DNA of 64,000 nucleotides from Notamacropus eugenii (GCF_028372415.1 NC_092872.1:396478853-396542852); one strand, 5' to 3'; shown: positions 1 through 11,745, counted from the stretch's first letter. Notes: generated from the sequence alone by a model not told the origin. Numbers and translations: made by a program.

Positions 1-660
1 TGAGCATTTGGGAAACTTTAAGAATTTTCTGGATAAAATATCTACATACACACACACATATTGTATGGAGATATTGTCAATGTTGGTCTCATGAGAATGA
101 ATAGTCAGACCAGAGAGACTTTTTCCAATTCTGGTTTACATAATTTTATGAAAAATAAGTATCTAAAATAGTTGCCTTTAGTGAACACTAAAGGGCTCTA
201 AAGCCATCATCAAATAAGAAAAATATTAACATTCCCCTTCCTCCCAGGTAAATTTGCATTTATATTTCATAGCAAAATAGATGGGTCTCAAATTCTGCCA
301 AATCAAGCCTACAACATGGTATTTCTAACAAAGCTCGTATTCCCATTGGTATCATTTACTTACTCTCAATACCTTGACCCCTTTACCCTTTTCATTTACT
401 AATCCATTCCATAACTTTTTTGTTCTCACATGAAATGAATGACAAAATGGCATACGTACAAGGCAAAAGTCCTATCTTGCCCTATCTAAACAACAGAAAA
501 AATAAGCTATTATCTTAAAAATAAAGCTTAGAAATTAAAACCACCTTACAGCTACAGTTCACTTGACCATCCTCAGGAGACACTCCCCAAATTTGAGAGC
601 CAGGTTTTCTCTTTTGCATCATAAAATTCCATTTTATTTTCACTACCATTGTTTGGGGGC
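1..660. other. Unclassified AT-rich DNA
   Basis: No gene, RNA or recognisable repeat was found. Short open frames here have no family resemblance and overlap low-complexity sequence. Confidence 0.5.
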
Positions 661-680
661 AGTATCTGGCACCAAGAAAA

Positions 681-735
681 TTTTTTTTTCCTTTCTTTTC
701 TTTTTCTTTCTTTTCTTTTCTCTTCTGTACTGTTT
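681..735. repeat. Pyrimidine-rich low-complexity tract
   Basis: The plus strand is an almost pure T/C tract built from TTTTC/CTTTT units. It explains the lysine-rich frame on the minus strand across 515-754. Confidence 0.85.
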
Positions 736-1814
736 TTTTGTTAAGGCTCCTCATTTTGAGTTCATTTCACCTTTGGGTTTTGTTGTGTTGCTATAGGTAA
801 TAAAATGCATATAGGTTTTGCTTAACAATTGATTTATATATTAAATGATAAAATTAAACATAAAATTGCATTTAAACTCTCCAGCAAAACTGAGCCTTTA
901 TGCAGTTGCACACAGGGTAGAAAAAAATGGAGTTTGCTTAGTGTTCCAACACTGTTGATGAATGTCCAATCAGGGAGACATATAGGCAGTTTCTTCAGTG
1001 CATCTTGAATTAATCTCAATTTGATGCCAAACATACTATTAGAAGCAATGAAAGATATGGTGGGCCTCTGCAAACTACACTTCATGATGAAAACCACGTT
1101 TAAACTGGGAGTACATAGGGAAATATGCTCCGTCAGTTTATACACAGGCAAGAAGAAATCCAGAGAGGGGGGAGAGCATGGTATTAAATCACCTCGTGCA
1201 AATAAAATATGTCCCTCTCCAAATAATAGCAGCAACAAAAATCCTGAGCACCATCTAAACTGAAATATGACTGTTTGCTTTTATCTATTATTTATTCTGA
1301 ACAAAATTTTTATAGCACAATGTTAGAATGATCTGGAGCAGAAACAACATATGGAGGCTAAATATTTGGTAGAGTTAATGATGTATTATTATTTTGCTTT
1401 CTATAGAATTCCAATCACTTGTCAGTGCAGATGGGATATGGAGACCCTTGATACCTCAGGGGATTTCAGAATCTAAACATCTGTAAAAGGAAGAAAAAAG
1501 AGCTCTATCTCAACATAAACATTAGAAAGAAAAGATTTGGTGGACAATTTAAACTAAAATCAGATTTATTCTTAAGAACAACATCTTGTATTTATAATCA
1601 TCAAGTGTCCCAAAGTGATTTAGAGACTCTTACTTCATCATTTAAATAGCAAAATATACTTATGTCATAAATTAGGAAGGAATGTGGTCATTTTAATTCA
1701 ATTTTTATATGTGTGGATGATGAGACAAAAAATGATTTTGGTAAAAATTTATGATTTTCTTCATCATCTTGGGCTGATTCTGCATACAAATTTATTTAGA
1801 AATCACATTGTTAG
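736..1814. other. Unclassified DNA
   Basis: No gene or confident repeat. Overlapping frames on both strands at 834-1263 are chance open frames without domain similarity. A weak MIR-like flavour at about 1570-1660 is not strong enough to call. Confidence 0.4.
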
Positions 1815-1985
1815 GGTGCCAGGGGGTGGTAGATAGACTTAATCAAGTCCAACTACCCTTACTTTACAATTTATGAAACAGAAACTCAGAAAGGAAAAAT
1901 GATTGCCCAAGGTTGAATAGACACTTAATGTAAGAGGGAGAACTCTGACCTCCTGACTCAATTTGCCTTTCTTTCATCTATACTT
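1815..1985 (+). mobile_element. MIR-like SINE fragment
   Basis: The order matches the 3' half of a MIR element: a stretch ending in a diverged 'tttacagatgaggaaactgag' block (seen near 1863-1895), then 'aatgattgcccaaggt', then a 'ctgacctcctgactc' segment. It is strongly diverged, so old. Confidence 0.55.
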
Positions 1986-2238
1986 GCTACCCTTAAGTTG
2001 GAAATAGCTTGTTTGTAAATAGTAACTTTATTGACTTATTTCCAAAACATAGTAGAACCATCAATGATTAGAAAGCTTAGGGAGAGTAAAATACTTTAGT
2101 TAAATGAATTAGAAAAAATGAAAGCTTGAAACAAGCATTCTGAACCTCAGTTCATGTAGTAAGAACATGAGAAATGATACAACAGATTTCATCCATTATT
2201 CAATAAGCCTAATGGTCTCCTTCAATGATAAATACAGA

Positions 2239-2320
2239 TATGAGGTGTCCAAAAGTCCGAGTGTAATTTAAAATTTTTAAAGCCTAAAACAGCTCTCAGA
2301 CTTTTGGAACACTCTCTATA
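2239..2320. mobile_element. Mariner-like MITE (about 80 bp)
   Basis: A short palindromic element bounded by TA dinucleotides. The left end (GAGGTGTCCAAAAGTCCGAG, from 2242) and the reverse complement of the right end (AGAGTGTTCCAAAAGTCTGAG, ending about 2317) form imperfect terminal inverted repeats of about 22 bp around an AT-rich core. The 'GTGTCCAAAAGT' type of end and TA flanks fit a Tc1/mariner-derived non-autonomous element. It has no coding capacity. Confidence 0.7.
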
Positions 2321-4034
2321 TGTTGATATACTGTTGAAATATCACTAGTTTTCATTTAATAAATTGCTATGCTCCTTTTACCCACTAAATAATCTAAATC
2401 TTTATTGAACGCATTTTTAATCTTCACAGTAAACCTTTTTAAACTTTAGACCTTACTGTCATTTGGTAAAAATGGATCACTTTTCAGTGTCTTCTTTAAT
2501 TCAGCATTTAGCTTATCAAGATAATCCATTGAGGTAGAATTTAAGATGCCCTCTAGTCTAGGCCTTTAATTGAAAGAACTATTCTTTATCTTCAAATATC
2601 TCTCAAGGACCAGTCAAAAACTAAAGCAAATCAATATCTTTGGATGATGGAAAATGACCAGCAAAAACTGACCTAACATTTATAAACATGCCAATGGAAT
2701 CTAAATGACAGTCTTCCACCTTTACTGTGCATTGCCTACTGTTAGATAGTGGACAGAGACCTATCCATAAAGATGGGAAGATGGGTTCAAATTCTGCCTT
2801 AGATGTATACTAACTCGATAAACATGGTCAAACTAATTTTACAGTGCTCTGGGCAAAGCTTATAGGTTATTAATTAAAGATGAATTACTCACCTGCATTG
2901 TGGGAGAGAATTTACAAACTGAAATTTCCATATACTGATGAAAGTCCAACTCTAGACCTCCCTAACCTGCAACTTATAACATTTCCTACAATAAATAACA
3001 GCTATGAATAAGCTTATTCTGGAGTAGTATTTTTTTTTTAACATATTAGAGTATTCATACTAGGTGTATATATCTTTGTATTTTAATAATTTTTGAGAAT
3101 ATTTACCATAAAATAGAAAAATGAAACTTTAGAAGTAATAAAGATATGTTAATCTGCAAAAAATAGATTCAAATGGCTTAGCAATATAATACAGGCGTCT
3201 GTTTTTTGAAAAGCCCCATGCACTTCTCTGAATTGCCTTTGCCAATGAACAAAATTAATTATATTAATAGTGAGACAATTTCCAACATTAGGGAATACGT
3301 AGTTCCTCATACATTGGTACTAATAGGTGATTTTTTTTTTTTTGCACAGATCAAGGGGAGTATAAAACCTTAATGACTCACTTTTCATTATTGACTGGAT
3401 TTGATCATACCACTTAAAGGGCTCAGACCAGTTAATTGTTGCCTAGCCACAAGTTTTTGCAAATGGTCAAGTTACAGGTCATTATTTTACTAGGAAATAA
3501 TGACTTGCAGCCATGGAAACTTTCTCCATTGTAATGTTTTAATGTAACCATGTCACAAAGGATGATAATTATACACAACTGTTTGAAATCAACTTATACT
3601 TAATTTTTATTTCAAATCTAGATAATATAATTTTCTCTCATTTTGTGATCGACGCTTTCTTATGCTTTAAAATGATGAAATTAACATTAGGTCATTTCAT
3701 ACAATTGGATAAAGGAAAAAATCAAAAGCCCATGAATCTGCAAGAAAGAACAGAAGATATTATTTTCAAAATAAAAGATATCCTTATTTTGAAATATAAT
3801 AATTACAATTAGGATAACAAGTAGAAATCTAGTACAGAGAGTTAAGGAGCTTACTTTAATGAATTTGTCAACATGGCATATCTTTGTTAGCAATTATTTC
3901 ATTGAAACACTGAATCTAAGTGCTTGAGAGTGTGTGAAACATTGCCTTGTAGTTTATCTTCTTTCTATATTCTTAATGAGCTCAGAAATTAATTTTCTCA
4001 TAGAAAGCTCAAAAATATTTAGGTATTGCTGGAG
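2321..4034. other. Unclassified AT-rich DNA
   Basis: No gene or confident repeat recognised. Poly-T runs near 3031 and 3331 are the only notable simple features. Confidence 0.4.
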
Positions 4035-4236
4035 GCAAGAGGGAATAGTGGATAGAATACTATAGCTAGAGTGTGAAAGACCAGGGTTTAAATTCAGCCT
4101 CAGACACTTACTAACTAGTCTGTGACCCAAGAGAAATTATTAAACCTCTATGTGACTCAGGTGTCTCATTTGTAAAATGAGGAAGTTAGATTCAGTGGCC
4201 TATAAAGCCCCTTTCAGCTCTAAATCTGTGATCCTT
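4035..4236 (+). mobile_element. tRNA-derived MIR/CORE-type SINE
   Basis: Shows a diverged tRNA-like head ('agtggatagaatac', 'agaccagggtttaaattcagcctcagacac'; the GGTTTAAATTC piece resembles a B box), then 'aaattattaaacctctatgtgactcaggtgtctcatttgtaaaatgagg', then 'cctttcagctctaaatctgtgatcc'. That is the standard MIR/CORE-SINE order on the plus strand, almost complete. Confidence 0.8.
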
Positions 4237-4454
4237 ATTAAATATTTAAAAATTCTCAATTATCTTCATTCAAATATTGAAGTTTTATCCTACTTGTTAT
4301 CTTATAAATAAGCTTTCTAAATTGAAATTTTAAAAGGTCCCCATCTCATATTACTTAAATTTTCACATTTTGAATGATCTTTTAGGTTTTATTTTATGAA
4401 ATGTATTGTTTTCTTCTGGAACATACCTCTTCAAATATGGAAATGGAAAAGTGT

Positions 4455-4595
4455 TTTAAAAATATGGTTAAATGAGCTCAAGTTCTAGAGTAATTCTAAC
4501 TCTGACTCTAGTTGTGTGAACTTGGGTGGTCACTTCATTTCAGTAGACCTCAGTTTCCTTATCTGTAAAATGAGTGGTTTTGTACTGTGGTCCCA
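4455..4595 (+). mobile_element. MIR-like SINE fragment
   Basis: Contains 'agttctagagtaattctaactctgactctagttgtgtgaacttgggtggtcacttcatttcag...cctcagtttccttatctgtaaaatgag' in the MIR order; cited in pieces because it is diverged. The frame at 4516-4740 is simply a read-through of this SINE. Confidence 0.7.
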
Positions 4596-6212
4596 TTTAG
4601 GTGCAGATTATGATCATATAACTCTGCTAGCCTACTTCATTGCTTCCATGACCTCATCCAAGTCAGTATTCTCTCCAATGGACAGATACCATACCACCCA
4701 TGCTTTCTCATCCTATGATATTCAATCATGTGATTCTTGACTGATATCTTGGATGTCTTTCACATAATTTTTGAATTCATCACTGATAATAAATTTTATC
4801 TACTTTTTCTCTCCATATATTTAATTTCCATTAACTTACTACATTTTTTTTATTTTTCAGAGATTACGATATTTCATTATTTGCAGCTTTGTCTTATATT
4901 TCCAAGAGAATATGATTGCTTAAAAAAAAACATGTATAAGTTTATGTGTGTCTCTGTCTCTGTGTGGTGCATGTGTGTATGTGTGTGTTTGGGAAGAGTT
5001 TGGGATTTTTAAACCACTATTATGAATTCCCAAATTCAAATCAACTGATCATTTTTGTTTCTGTTCTTTTCTGAGTCTAATAGTCTACTTACAGGGTTTT
5101 TCCAGTGTCAAAATCAGAACTCTGCTCATTCAGTTACATGACATAGAAAGTGTAGTAGGCATTTTACATCCATTTGTTTACTTTGTATAGATTCTTTTTC
5201 ATTCTCTTTTGAGTAATTATAGATATCATTGAGGAGGTTCTGCGGAATCTGGGCTTAATCTAATGAGTGCAATATAATTCCCAAACAAGATCATCTTGAA
5301 AGATATCAACAGCCATAGAGAACCCTTCTTTATTTTGAGCTGTATGAGCTCTACCATGACATAGCTAATCTCCTTTATTAGAAATATGTCTGGCTATTTT
5401 ATTCCTGGCTTGACTATAATAATCAGATGATTATAGAATAAAATTTTATCTGTATCTGCATCTGTTGGGGAATCCTGTATGATATTCACATACACATATA
5501 CATATATTTCCTTGGAGGAAAGTCTTTATGATTGTATTTTGTTTTATTGAGATAAATTTCCGTATACTCAATAAACAATGATCAAAGTGAAAGAGACTTT
5601 GCATCCCTTCACTCTAATTGTTTTAAAGTTTATTGTAGACTTCCCTAGTCACAACTACATAGAGATTTGAAATTACTTGATAACAGTTCCAAAACTAAGT
5701 GAAAAAAAAGAGCACAGCACAACACTTAAGGAAGAAACTAAGTAAGGGAGGATGTGACTTTTTTTCTTCATATAATTTAAAATATGCACAGAAGGGAGTA
5801 TGATTTTAAAAGTGATAAGGACTGTCTTTTAAAGCTATCTTAACCGTCTCAGACAGTTGTGTGATTGTGCTCGTGTGTGTCTACTACAGAGAATTTCTTG
5901 GAAAGTTTGCCAATTCCTTTCTCATATTTCATCAAGGATATCCATGATATGTATATAGATCAGGCTCTTACATATTTTTTTACTGATAAGAAAGTTGACT
6001 TTTTGCTGGAAGTTATTCACATTTTATGATTACTTAAAAATGCCATCTATGGTATTAAAAACCACCGTCTATTAAAAAAACCAACAAAACACCATTACTA
6101 TCTTCCCTTGTTGAAATCACTTGAAAATTTGTTTCTCCTCACTTCCAAAATTAAACTGCCTTAATAGATATGCCCAGCATTATTGACTCCATTGTTCAGT
6201 TTCTTCTGTAAC
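4596..6212. other. Unclassified DNA with short TG/TA tracts
   Basis: No gene recognised. A short (TG)n-rich patch lies at about 4941-4990. Otherwise AT-rich sequence without assignable repeats. Confidence 0.4.
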
Positions 6213-6220
6213 CTCTAGGC

Positions 6221-6314
6221 CAGGAATGCGGTGAACCTGCAGCCCACTAGGTCCTCAAGTGCAGTCCTTTGGATTCTTTCAAAGGACCTCAAGGCCACAG
6301 ATTCCCCTTCCCTG
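6221..6314. mobile_element. Short hAT-like MITE with 8-bp target duplication
   Basis: A 94-bp element with imperfect terminal inverted repeats: the left end begins CAGGAATGCGGTGAACCTGC and the reverse complement of the right end reads CAGGGAAGGGGAATCTGTGG. It is flanked by near-perfect 8-bp direct repeats, CTCTAGGC (6213-6220) and CTCTAAGC (6315-6322), the length expected of hAT transposition. The internal 'aggtcctcaagtgcag' and 'aggacctcaaggcc' pieces also face each other, as in a palindromic deletion derivative. No coding capacity. Confidence 0.75.
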
Positions 6315-6322
6315 CTCTAAGC

Positions 6323-7655
6323 TACAGTCTTGTTTTTAATCTGGTTTTATAAATCTTCCCCCCCCACACAAAAAAAATTAATCACAGCATAGTTGAAACT
6401 GGGAAACTGTATATTAAGCTTTAAAAGCAAACAAAAAATAAAGAAATCTACATTTTGGATGCAAATAGAGCCTCCTGCTAGTAGCCATGGATAAGTAGCA
6501 AAGACTGCAGATCAGGATTAAAGGTAAGGTTCTGGAAATGGCTAGTTGATTTGGAAATTCTGGGTCATCAGTTGTTGTAATCTTGAAAATAGGCTATGAA
6601 GTTTAAGTTAAAGTTGAATTTGTGTCAATTACCATTTAAACAGCTCAATCTCAGCCTGCTAGAAAGAAGCAATCATTGTAAGAAAAATATACCTGGCAGA
6701 TTTTTCTACTTAATGATAGATAATGCTGTAGATGTTTTCTTGTATCAAAGCCAACACATCATTTACTCAGCTTTGTAGTGTTATGAGTGGCATTTAGTTT
6801 AAAGTTTTCTGTCTTTTGTAGCATTCCCAAGTGATTTAATTTTCTCATTTTGCAATGAGAGTTGCAATCATGACAGAAAAGGTTATGTCCTTCAGTGACA
6901 GATTTTGACTAATGGTAAGGTTTCAACAGGATTTTTAAAGCCATTTTCTAAAATATTCTGTTTCATGTCAGATAAATTCATTTGTAATCTTCAAGTTAAG
7001 CTAAATGAGGTAAGTTGAAAACAAGGCTCATTTACAGTGTACTACTCTGTATCTGCTGATTCTTGATGAGATATTACATTAAAAATTGTTAACAAGGAAA
7101 CATTGCCATTGCACATGGACTTGCGTTATTTAAATCTGCAGTCATTCATTATTACATTTCTACCTTAACCACTTTTGGATGAGAAAAACATCACAGATCT
7201 GAAAATACTGGGCTTCTTTAAAATGTCTTCTCTACCTCAGGATTTACCGACCCAGCTAGAAGTTTTAAGTATATAAGATGTCCAAAACTTGGCTCCTGAT
7301 TTGAAGACATTTATATGTCATGCAGCCATATTTACTTGCCTTGGAGTATCATTTTCGTCAATAACCTGTGAAGATGTGTTATGTCAATATGAGATGCTAA
7401 GAATTGGTTACATCAAGTTCATGTGGCAATAAAACTGAAGGATTCAGTGCCTTGAGACATCACTCTTCCACTTCTAAAGATAATGCTTCATTTGACTTGT
7501 AACATGTGTCACCTTAGCTTTACCAAGTTCAGTGAGATTGATCATTTGACAAGGTTTGGTCAAATAATATTTTATCTTATTTCTGCCAGTAAAAGAAGCA
7601 CTATAATTCCTGTTTGTTGTTGCTTTGAGGATAAAAAAAAACATTTATAGGAGTA
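6323..7655. other. Unclassified DNA
   Basis: No gene or confident repeat. The 60-residue frame at 6596-6778 has no recognisable similarity. Confidence 0.4.
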
Positions 7656-7762
7656 GAATGGGAGCTTCTAGAAGGGAGAAACTGCTTATTGGTTTAGTTG
7701 TTTGCATTCCCAGTGTCCAGCACAGAGTGGGATATATAATAGGTATTTAATAAATGATAGTT
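7656..7762 (+). mobile_element. L2 LINE 3' end fragment
   Basis: The plus strand follows the L2 3' terminus: 'ggagcttctagaagg...', 'gcattcccagtgtccagcacagagtggg', 'aataggtatttaataaatgatagttg'. The last part matches the 'cacatagtaggcgcttaataaatg' ending of L2. Confidence 0.7.
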
Positions 7763-8065
7763 GTGGTTTGTTGTCAAGAGAAGAAAAAATATACACTCAC
7801 CAATTATCGAAGCAGAAAGCATTTAATTTTGAAAGTAGAGGATGCTCATAAATGGAAGCCATACGACAAAGAAATGTGGTTCTTTCCAGGGCTACCTGAA
7901 GTATATGAGTTGTTTGCCTCAAGGTACAGTATTTTTGCGTGTAACCTCCCCCTACAACTCCTCACCACTATGAATGGTTCATCTCCTCTCCTTACCACGA
8001 TCCTACAATAGATAACTATAATACAAATAGGAAATGAAGTGGTCCAAACTCCAAAAATATCTATT

Positions 8066-8146
8066 TTTCTGATACATATATATATGTGTGTGTATGTATG
8101 TGTGTATATAGTACATATGTACATCTGTGTACACATATATACACAG
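8066..8146. repeat. TA/TG-rich simple repeat
   Basis: Alternating purine-pyrimidine tract of 'atatatatgtgtgtgtatgtatgtgtgta' type with related 'acatatgtaca' units. Confidence 0.8.
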
Positions 8147-8159
8147 CTGTTTGTGCTTT

Positions 8160-8278
8160 GTGTTCTCCATTAGAATGGAAGCTTCATGAGGTCAGAGGTC
8201 ATGTTTTCCCTTTGTCTTTCTAGCACTTGGCTTAGTGCCTGGCAGCTTAATAATGCTTGTGGATTCACTGACTAGATA
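8160..8278 (+). mobile_element. L2 LINE 3' end fragment
   Basis: Contains 'ttagaatggaagcttcatgaggtcagaggtcatg', 'tctagcacttggcttagtgcctggcagctta' and 'ataatgcttgtggattcactga', in the order of the L2 3' terminus on the plus strand. Confidence 0.75.
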
Positions 8279-8459
8279 GAAGAATCATTAGTTAAAGTAG
8301 TCACTGAATCACTTGGGATGCCCCTGAAATCACATATGAATGTTGAATTCCACCTCTGCAAACTTTTAACCTAAGTTGCATCTTTAATTTCTTACAAAAG
8401 CCAGTGCTCTCCTAGTCTTATTTTACATTCATTTATGAATGATGTAACTTAAAGACAAC

Positions 8460-8755
8460 GTAACACATTGAAAAGTGCCCAGCCCAGTCAGTCCAGAGAC
8501 GATTGGCAGAGGGGTAGTAACCTCCTTTGTGACCTTGGAAAGGCACAAGCTACATTTTTTTGTTGTTGTTTTCACCTTTACAATCAGGCTAGTGGAACAG
8601 GTGATCTTTAATGTCCCTTCATTTAAGGAATCTTCTGTTTCTTTACGTCCTCTAATCTGGGAGATAATGATCAAATTAAATAATGTATGGAAAGCCCTTG
8701 AGCTTTGCAAACCTTAAAGTGAGACATCCTGTAAATGTCAACTATTATTTGTGTA
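8460..8755 (+). mobile_element. MIR-type SINE, extended form
   Basis: The head is diverged ('gaaaagtgcccagcccagtcagtcc...'). The tail is clear: 'aatctgggagataatgatcaaattaaataatgtatggaaagcccttgagctttgcaaacctta...atgtcaactattattt', which follows the 'gtgaaagcgctttgcaaaccttaaagcgctatataaatgctagctattat' ending of mammalian SINEs. The frames at 8429-8717 overlap it and are not genes. Confidence 0.6.
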
Positions 8756-8830
8756 TCCTTTTGGCCAGTTTGTTTCAGTTAAGTAATTCTTTCTCCAAAC
8801 ACAAACATGTAGAAAATACAAACAGACTCT

Positions 8831-8872
8831 GACACAGACACACAGACACACAGACACACAGACACACACACA

Positions 8873-8906
<34 letters not shown>
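8831..8906. repeat. (CA)n / (CAGACA)n microsatellite
   Basis: Starts as 'gacacagacacaca' units and passes into an uninterrupted CA tract of about 30 bases. On the other strand it gives a spurious Cys-Val frame (8738-8974). Confidence 0.95.
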
Positions 8907-8908
<2 letters not shown>

Positions 8909-10270
8909 GCCTTTATTTAGAGCTTTCCAAGACACTCTTTGTTTTAAGGTTTCCCGTAACAGCTTATACCTCATAGGAATTCCCCTCCCATCTATATTTA
9001 AACATTATTCAGTCTGTTGTATTGCCTAGAGAAACCTCAGGCCAAATCTAGACAAACTTATTTCCTCATAATCTGGGACATATTTATTTACCACCATATT
9101 TCCATTAGATCTTGTGAGAGAGGCGAAACAGGAGTGGGATGAAAAAAGATAGAACTAATCTAGAACAAACCTAAAACCCAGGCAGTCGTCTTCTATTCAC
9201 GACTTTCCTCTTGGCCTTGCCTTATATTTTCATTGAATTAATACCTGGTGTGCCTTGGTGAAATTTCCCTTCCCCCCAGTTTAATGAATGAGCATACCTT
9301 ACAAATTACTCTTTGAAAGTCAATCTTTTTTTTCAAGTGTTGCAAGCAAGTTCCCTTTTTGTTAAGATCTTGCTTTGTTCTGAAATAAATGAACTTGCTT
9401 TGTAGAAGCATGAGAAAGATGAACAAAAAAAATTTTCCTGGAACATATGCATGTTACTGCACACATTTTTGAGATCTGTTTTTAGGAAATTATCAGATTC
9501 ATGAATGACAAATTAATTCCTGTAAGGTGATCATAATATGTAGTATCAAATTATCTAATATTGAATTTGAAGCAATATGTATTCTTGATCTCTTTTTTTC
9601 CAGAGAAGTCTCATTAAAAATATCTTGAAAGGTGAAATAACTAAATAAAATAAATATGTATTTATACACACATACATATAAATGCACATACGTGTGTGTG
9701 TGTATGTTGTAAGTAAGAAGGATTTTGGTCTTCCTTTTGAGATACTGGTTCCCAGAATCCATGGCTATAACCATCTCTAGTTTCCAGCCTCATGACTTGT
9801 AAACAGTCCTACTGTAACTGCCCAGTGAGACATGGGGATGACAATGTAATTATTTACTATGTTTGTGCTGAATGATGATATTTCTATAGTTAATCTGTGA
9901 GCTTAATGTTGGCAAGTTACCTTCTTTGTCTGTTGCCTTATAAATCAAGTAGGCACTGGTCCATAAGTGGGGATTTGGGTAATGCAGAGAAGCATGCATG
10001 TACCTGCCTCGACCTGCCGCCACTGAAGCTTAGGGGATATGTAGGAGTTCTTGCCTACCCCTGCAAGAAGAGTGATTAGGGAAGCTGTAGAAATTGGTGC
10101 TACCCATCAGCAACCCATTTCAAAAGGCAAGACTAGAATACCATAAGCTAGCTTATGTAACACCTTATTGTATCTCTCTTCCTGTCTTCCTGGTCGAGAG
10201 TGAACCTGTGCTAGAACACCTGCTAGCAGCCCTCCCATATCTCCCCCCTGTCTTATACCTGGTGTAGTCG
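8907..10270. other. Unclassified DNA
   Basis: No gene or confident interspersed repeat. A short TATA/TG-rich patch lies at about 9655-9705. Confidence 0.4.
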
Positions 10271-10320
10271 GTGTTACCTCTGAAACATAGGTGCGTATCT
10301 GTGTTACCTATGAAACATAT
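10271..10320. repeat. Tandem pair of about 30 bp
   Basis: 'GTGTTACCTCTGAAACATAG' at 10271 is repeated as 'GTGTTACCTATGAAACATAT' at 10301, a 30-bp period with two differences in the first 20 bases. The second unit runs into a TA/TG tract. Confidence 0.75.
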
Positions 10321-10372
10321 ATACACATACATATATATACATATATGTATATGTGTGTGCATGTGTGTGTGT
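10321..10372. repeat. TA/TG-rich simple repeat
   Basis: Alternating ACATAT / TATGTG / TGTGTG sequence directly after the 30-bp tandem pair. Confidence 0.85.
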
Positions 10373-10373
10373 A

Positions 10374-10425
10374 TCCTTGATCTCTAAAATATTGGCCAGC
10401 TCTATTGGTATATGGTTCTGAGATT
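10374..10425 (+). repeat. 52-bp direct repeat, copy 1
   Basis: From TCCTTGATCTCTAAAATATT to GGTTCTGAGATT, this segment matches 10701-10752 with only 3 differences in 52 bases. Copy 2 sits inside a MIR relic; copy 1 has no matching MIR context. Confidence 0.85.
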
Positions 10426-10439
10426 AGCAATCAACTCAA

Positions 10440-10548
10440 CTTATAATTATTAAGCACATATAGTATGACAGAAACTGTGCTAGGGACTGGGGATACAAAG
10501 ATATGAATGAAAACAGTACCTGCCCTTAAGGAGCTTACATTCTACTTG
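10440..10548 (-). mobile_element. L2 LINE fragment, antisense
   Basis: Plus-strand text 'attattaagcacatatagtatgacag', 'ctgtgctagggactggggatacaaag' and 'cctgcccttaaggagcttacattct' is the reverse complement of the L2 3' region. Confidence 0.7.
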
Positions 10549-10629
10549 AAATTTTTTTTTCTTTCCCCTCCCCTTCTATTATTTGTATAATGTTATGACT
10601 TTGAGTCATCCTCATTATAGAATCCCTGA

Positions 10630-10760
10630 AATGGAAGGGACTTTGTAAGTCACTTAACTTCTCTAGGATTCTGTTTTGCTTTGACAGAATGAGTAGTTTG
10701 TCCTTGATCTCTAAAATATTGGCCATCTCAATTGGTACATGGTTCTGAGATTCTGTATAG
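10630..10760 (+). mobile_element. MIR-like SINE fragment
   Basis: Contains 'ggactttgtaagtcacttaacttctctagg' then 'gacagaatgagtagtttgtccttgatctctaaa', a MIR core-like order. It contains copy 2 of the 52-bp direct repeat. Confidence 0.6.
10701..10752 (+). repeat. 52-bp direct repeat, copy 2
   Basis: Near-identical to 10374-10425 (3 mismatches), spaced 327 bp start to start in the same orientation. Confidence 0.85.
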
Positions 10761-11119
10761 GGGAGGTACTTTACTCAAGGTACTTCAAAAAAGTGACTAC
10801 AAAGGAGGGATATGAACAATCTGCCCTATAAGAACATTCTGAAACATGAGAACATTCTTGTGTCCATCTCATGTGACTGAGACTTCCCTGCTGCTTTGCA
10901 TTTTGCCTGACCTAACATGTGTGTTATGTTTAGAAGGTAGATTAAATTTTTATTTCTGTAAGAGACAAAGTAAATTTAAGAATTTAAATTATTAAAGCTT
11001 TAAAGTATTCATTTTCCCTTTTCTCCCATAAAATCTATAGCTCATTCTATTTGCTAAACAGCTCACCAGATTTGGATTTCCATTTAATGCTTTTCAGTGT
11101 GGTGTTAAACATTAGGAGC
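10761..11119. other. Unclassified DNA
   Basis: No gene or repeat recognised. Confidence 0.4.
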
Positions 11120-11745
11120 AATTTGTTCTTCCTCCTCTTATTCTCTTCTATCTCCAAACCATCTTCTGCATAGCAGCCAAAATAATCTTCCTAAAACAAA
11201 AGTCTGATCACGTTACTCTGTAGCTCCAGGATTCAGTGTCTACCTATTACCCACCTCCAGGATAAAATATAAACTCCTCAGCTTGTCATTGAAAGTCTTC
11301 TATAATATAGCTCCTGGTTCATTTTTCCAGCCACATTTTGTATGATTTCCTGTTGAGTTTTCAATGTTCCAGACAAGCAACCAATTCCCTAAACTGGGTG
11401 CTGAACCTTTGCTATATCTATCATCTTGTACCTGTGCCAGAATGTATTCTTTCCTCATATCGACTTCTTAGAAACTTTAGATTCCCATAAGCATCAACTT
11501 AGATGCAAACTCCTCCATAAGGACTTTCCTGATTTCCCACATCTAACCAAGATTATTAGCAATCTCAATTGTTTCTTTGATGGTTTCATCAGTTTATTCT
11601 CTATCTAGTTTTATGTGCATCAGTTGTCATCTACTGTATCCATTCAGCACAGTTTAAGCCTTTCAAGGGTAGAGACTGTTTCATTATCTTTGTCCTTGGT
11701 GCCTAATACATTACATGCATATAAGTGCTTGTGGAATCGTTAAGA
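11120..11745 (+). mobile_element. L2 LINE 3' portion
   Basis: Plus-strand text follows the L2 3' region for about 600 bp: 'ataatcttcctaaaacaaaagtctgatcacgttactc', 'aggataaaatataaactcctcagcttgtcattgaaag', 'ttccagccac', 'aactcctccataaggactttcctgat', 'gccttt...agggtagagactg', 'gcatataagtgcttgtggaat'. This is the downstream end of the RT-type ORF plus 3' terminus, decayed. The 60-residue frame at 11426-11608 is part of it. Confidence 0.8.

Noticed and set aside
7754-8011. 85-residue frame following the L2 end
   Set aside because: No family similarity, and its minus-strand counterpart of 96 residues is equally open, as expected by chance.
8738-8974. Cys-Val repeat protein
   Set aside because: Translation of a (CA)n microsatellite.
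10271-10320. Start of a CRISPR-like or satellite array
   Set aside because: Only two units, then a simple TA/TG tract; no further repeats or spacers.
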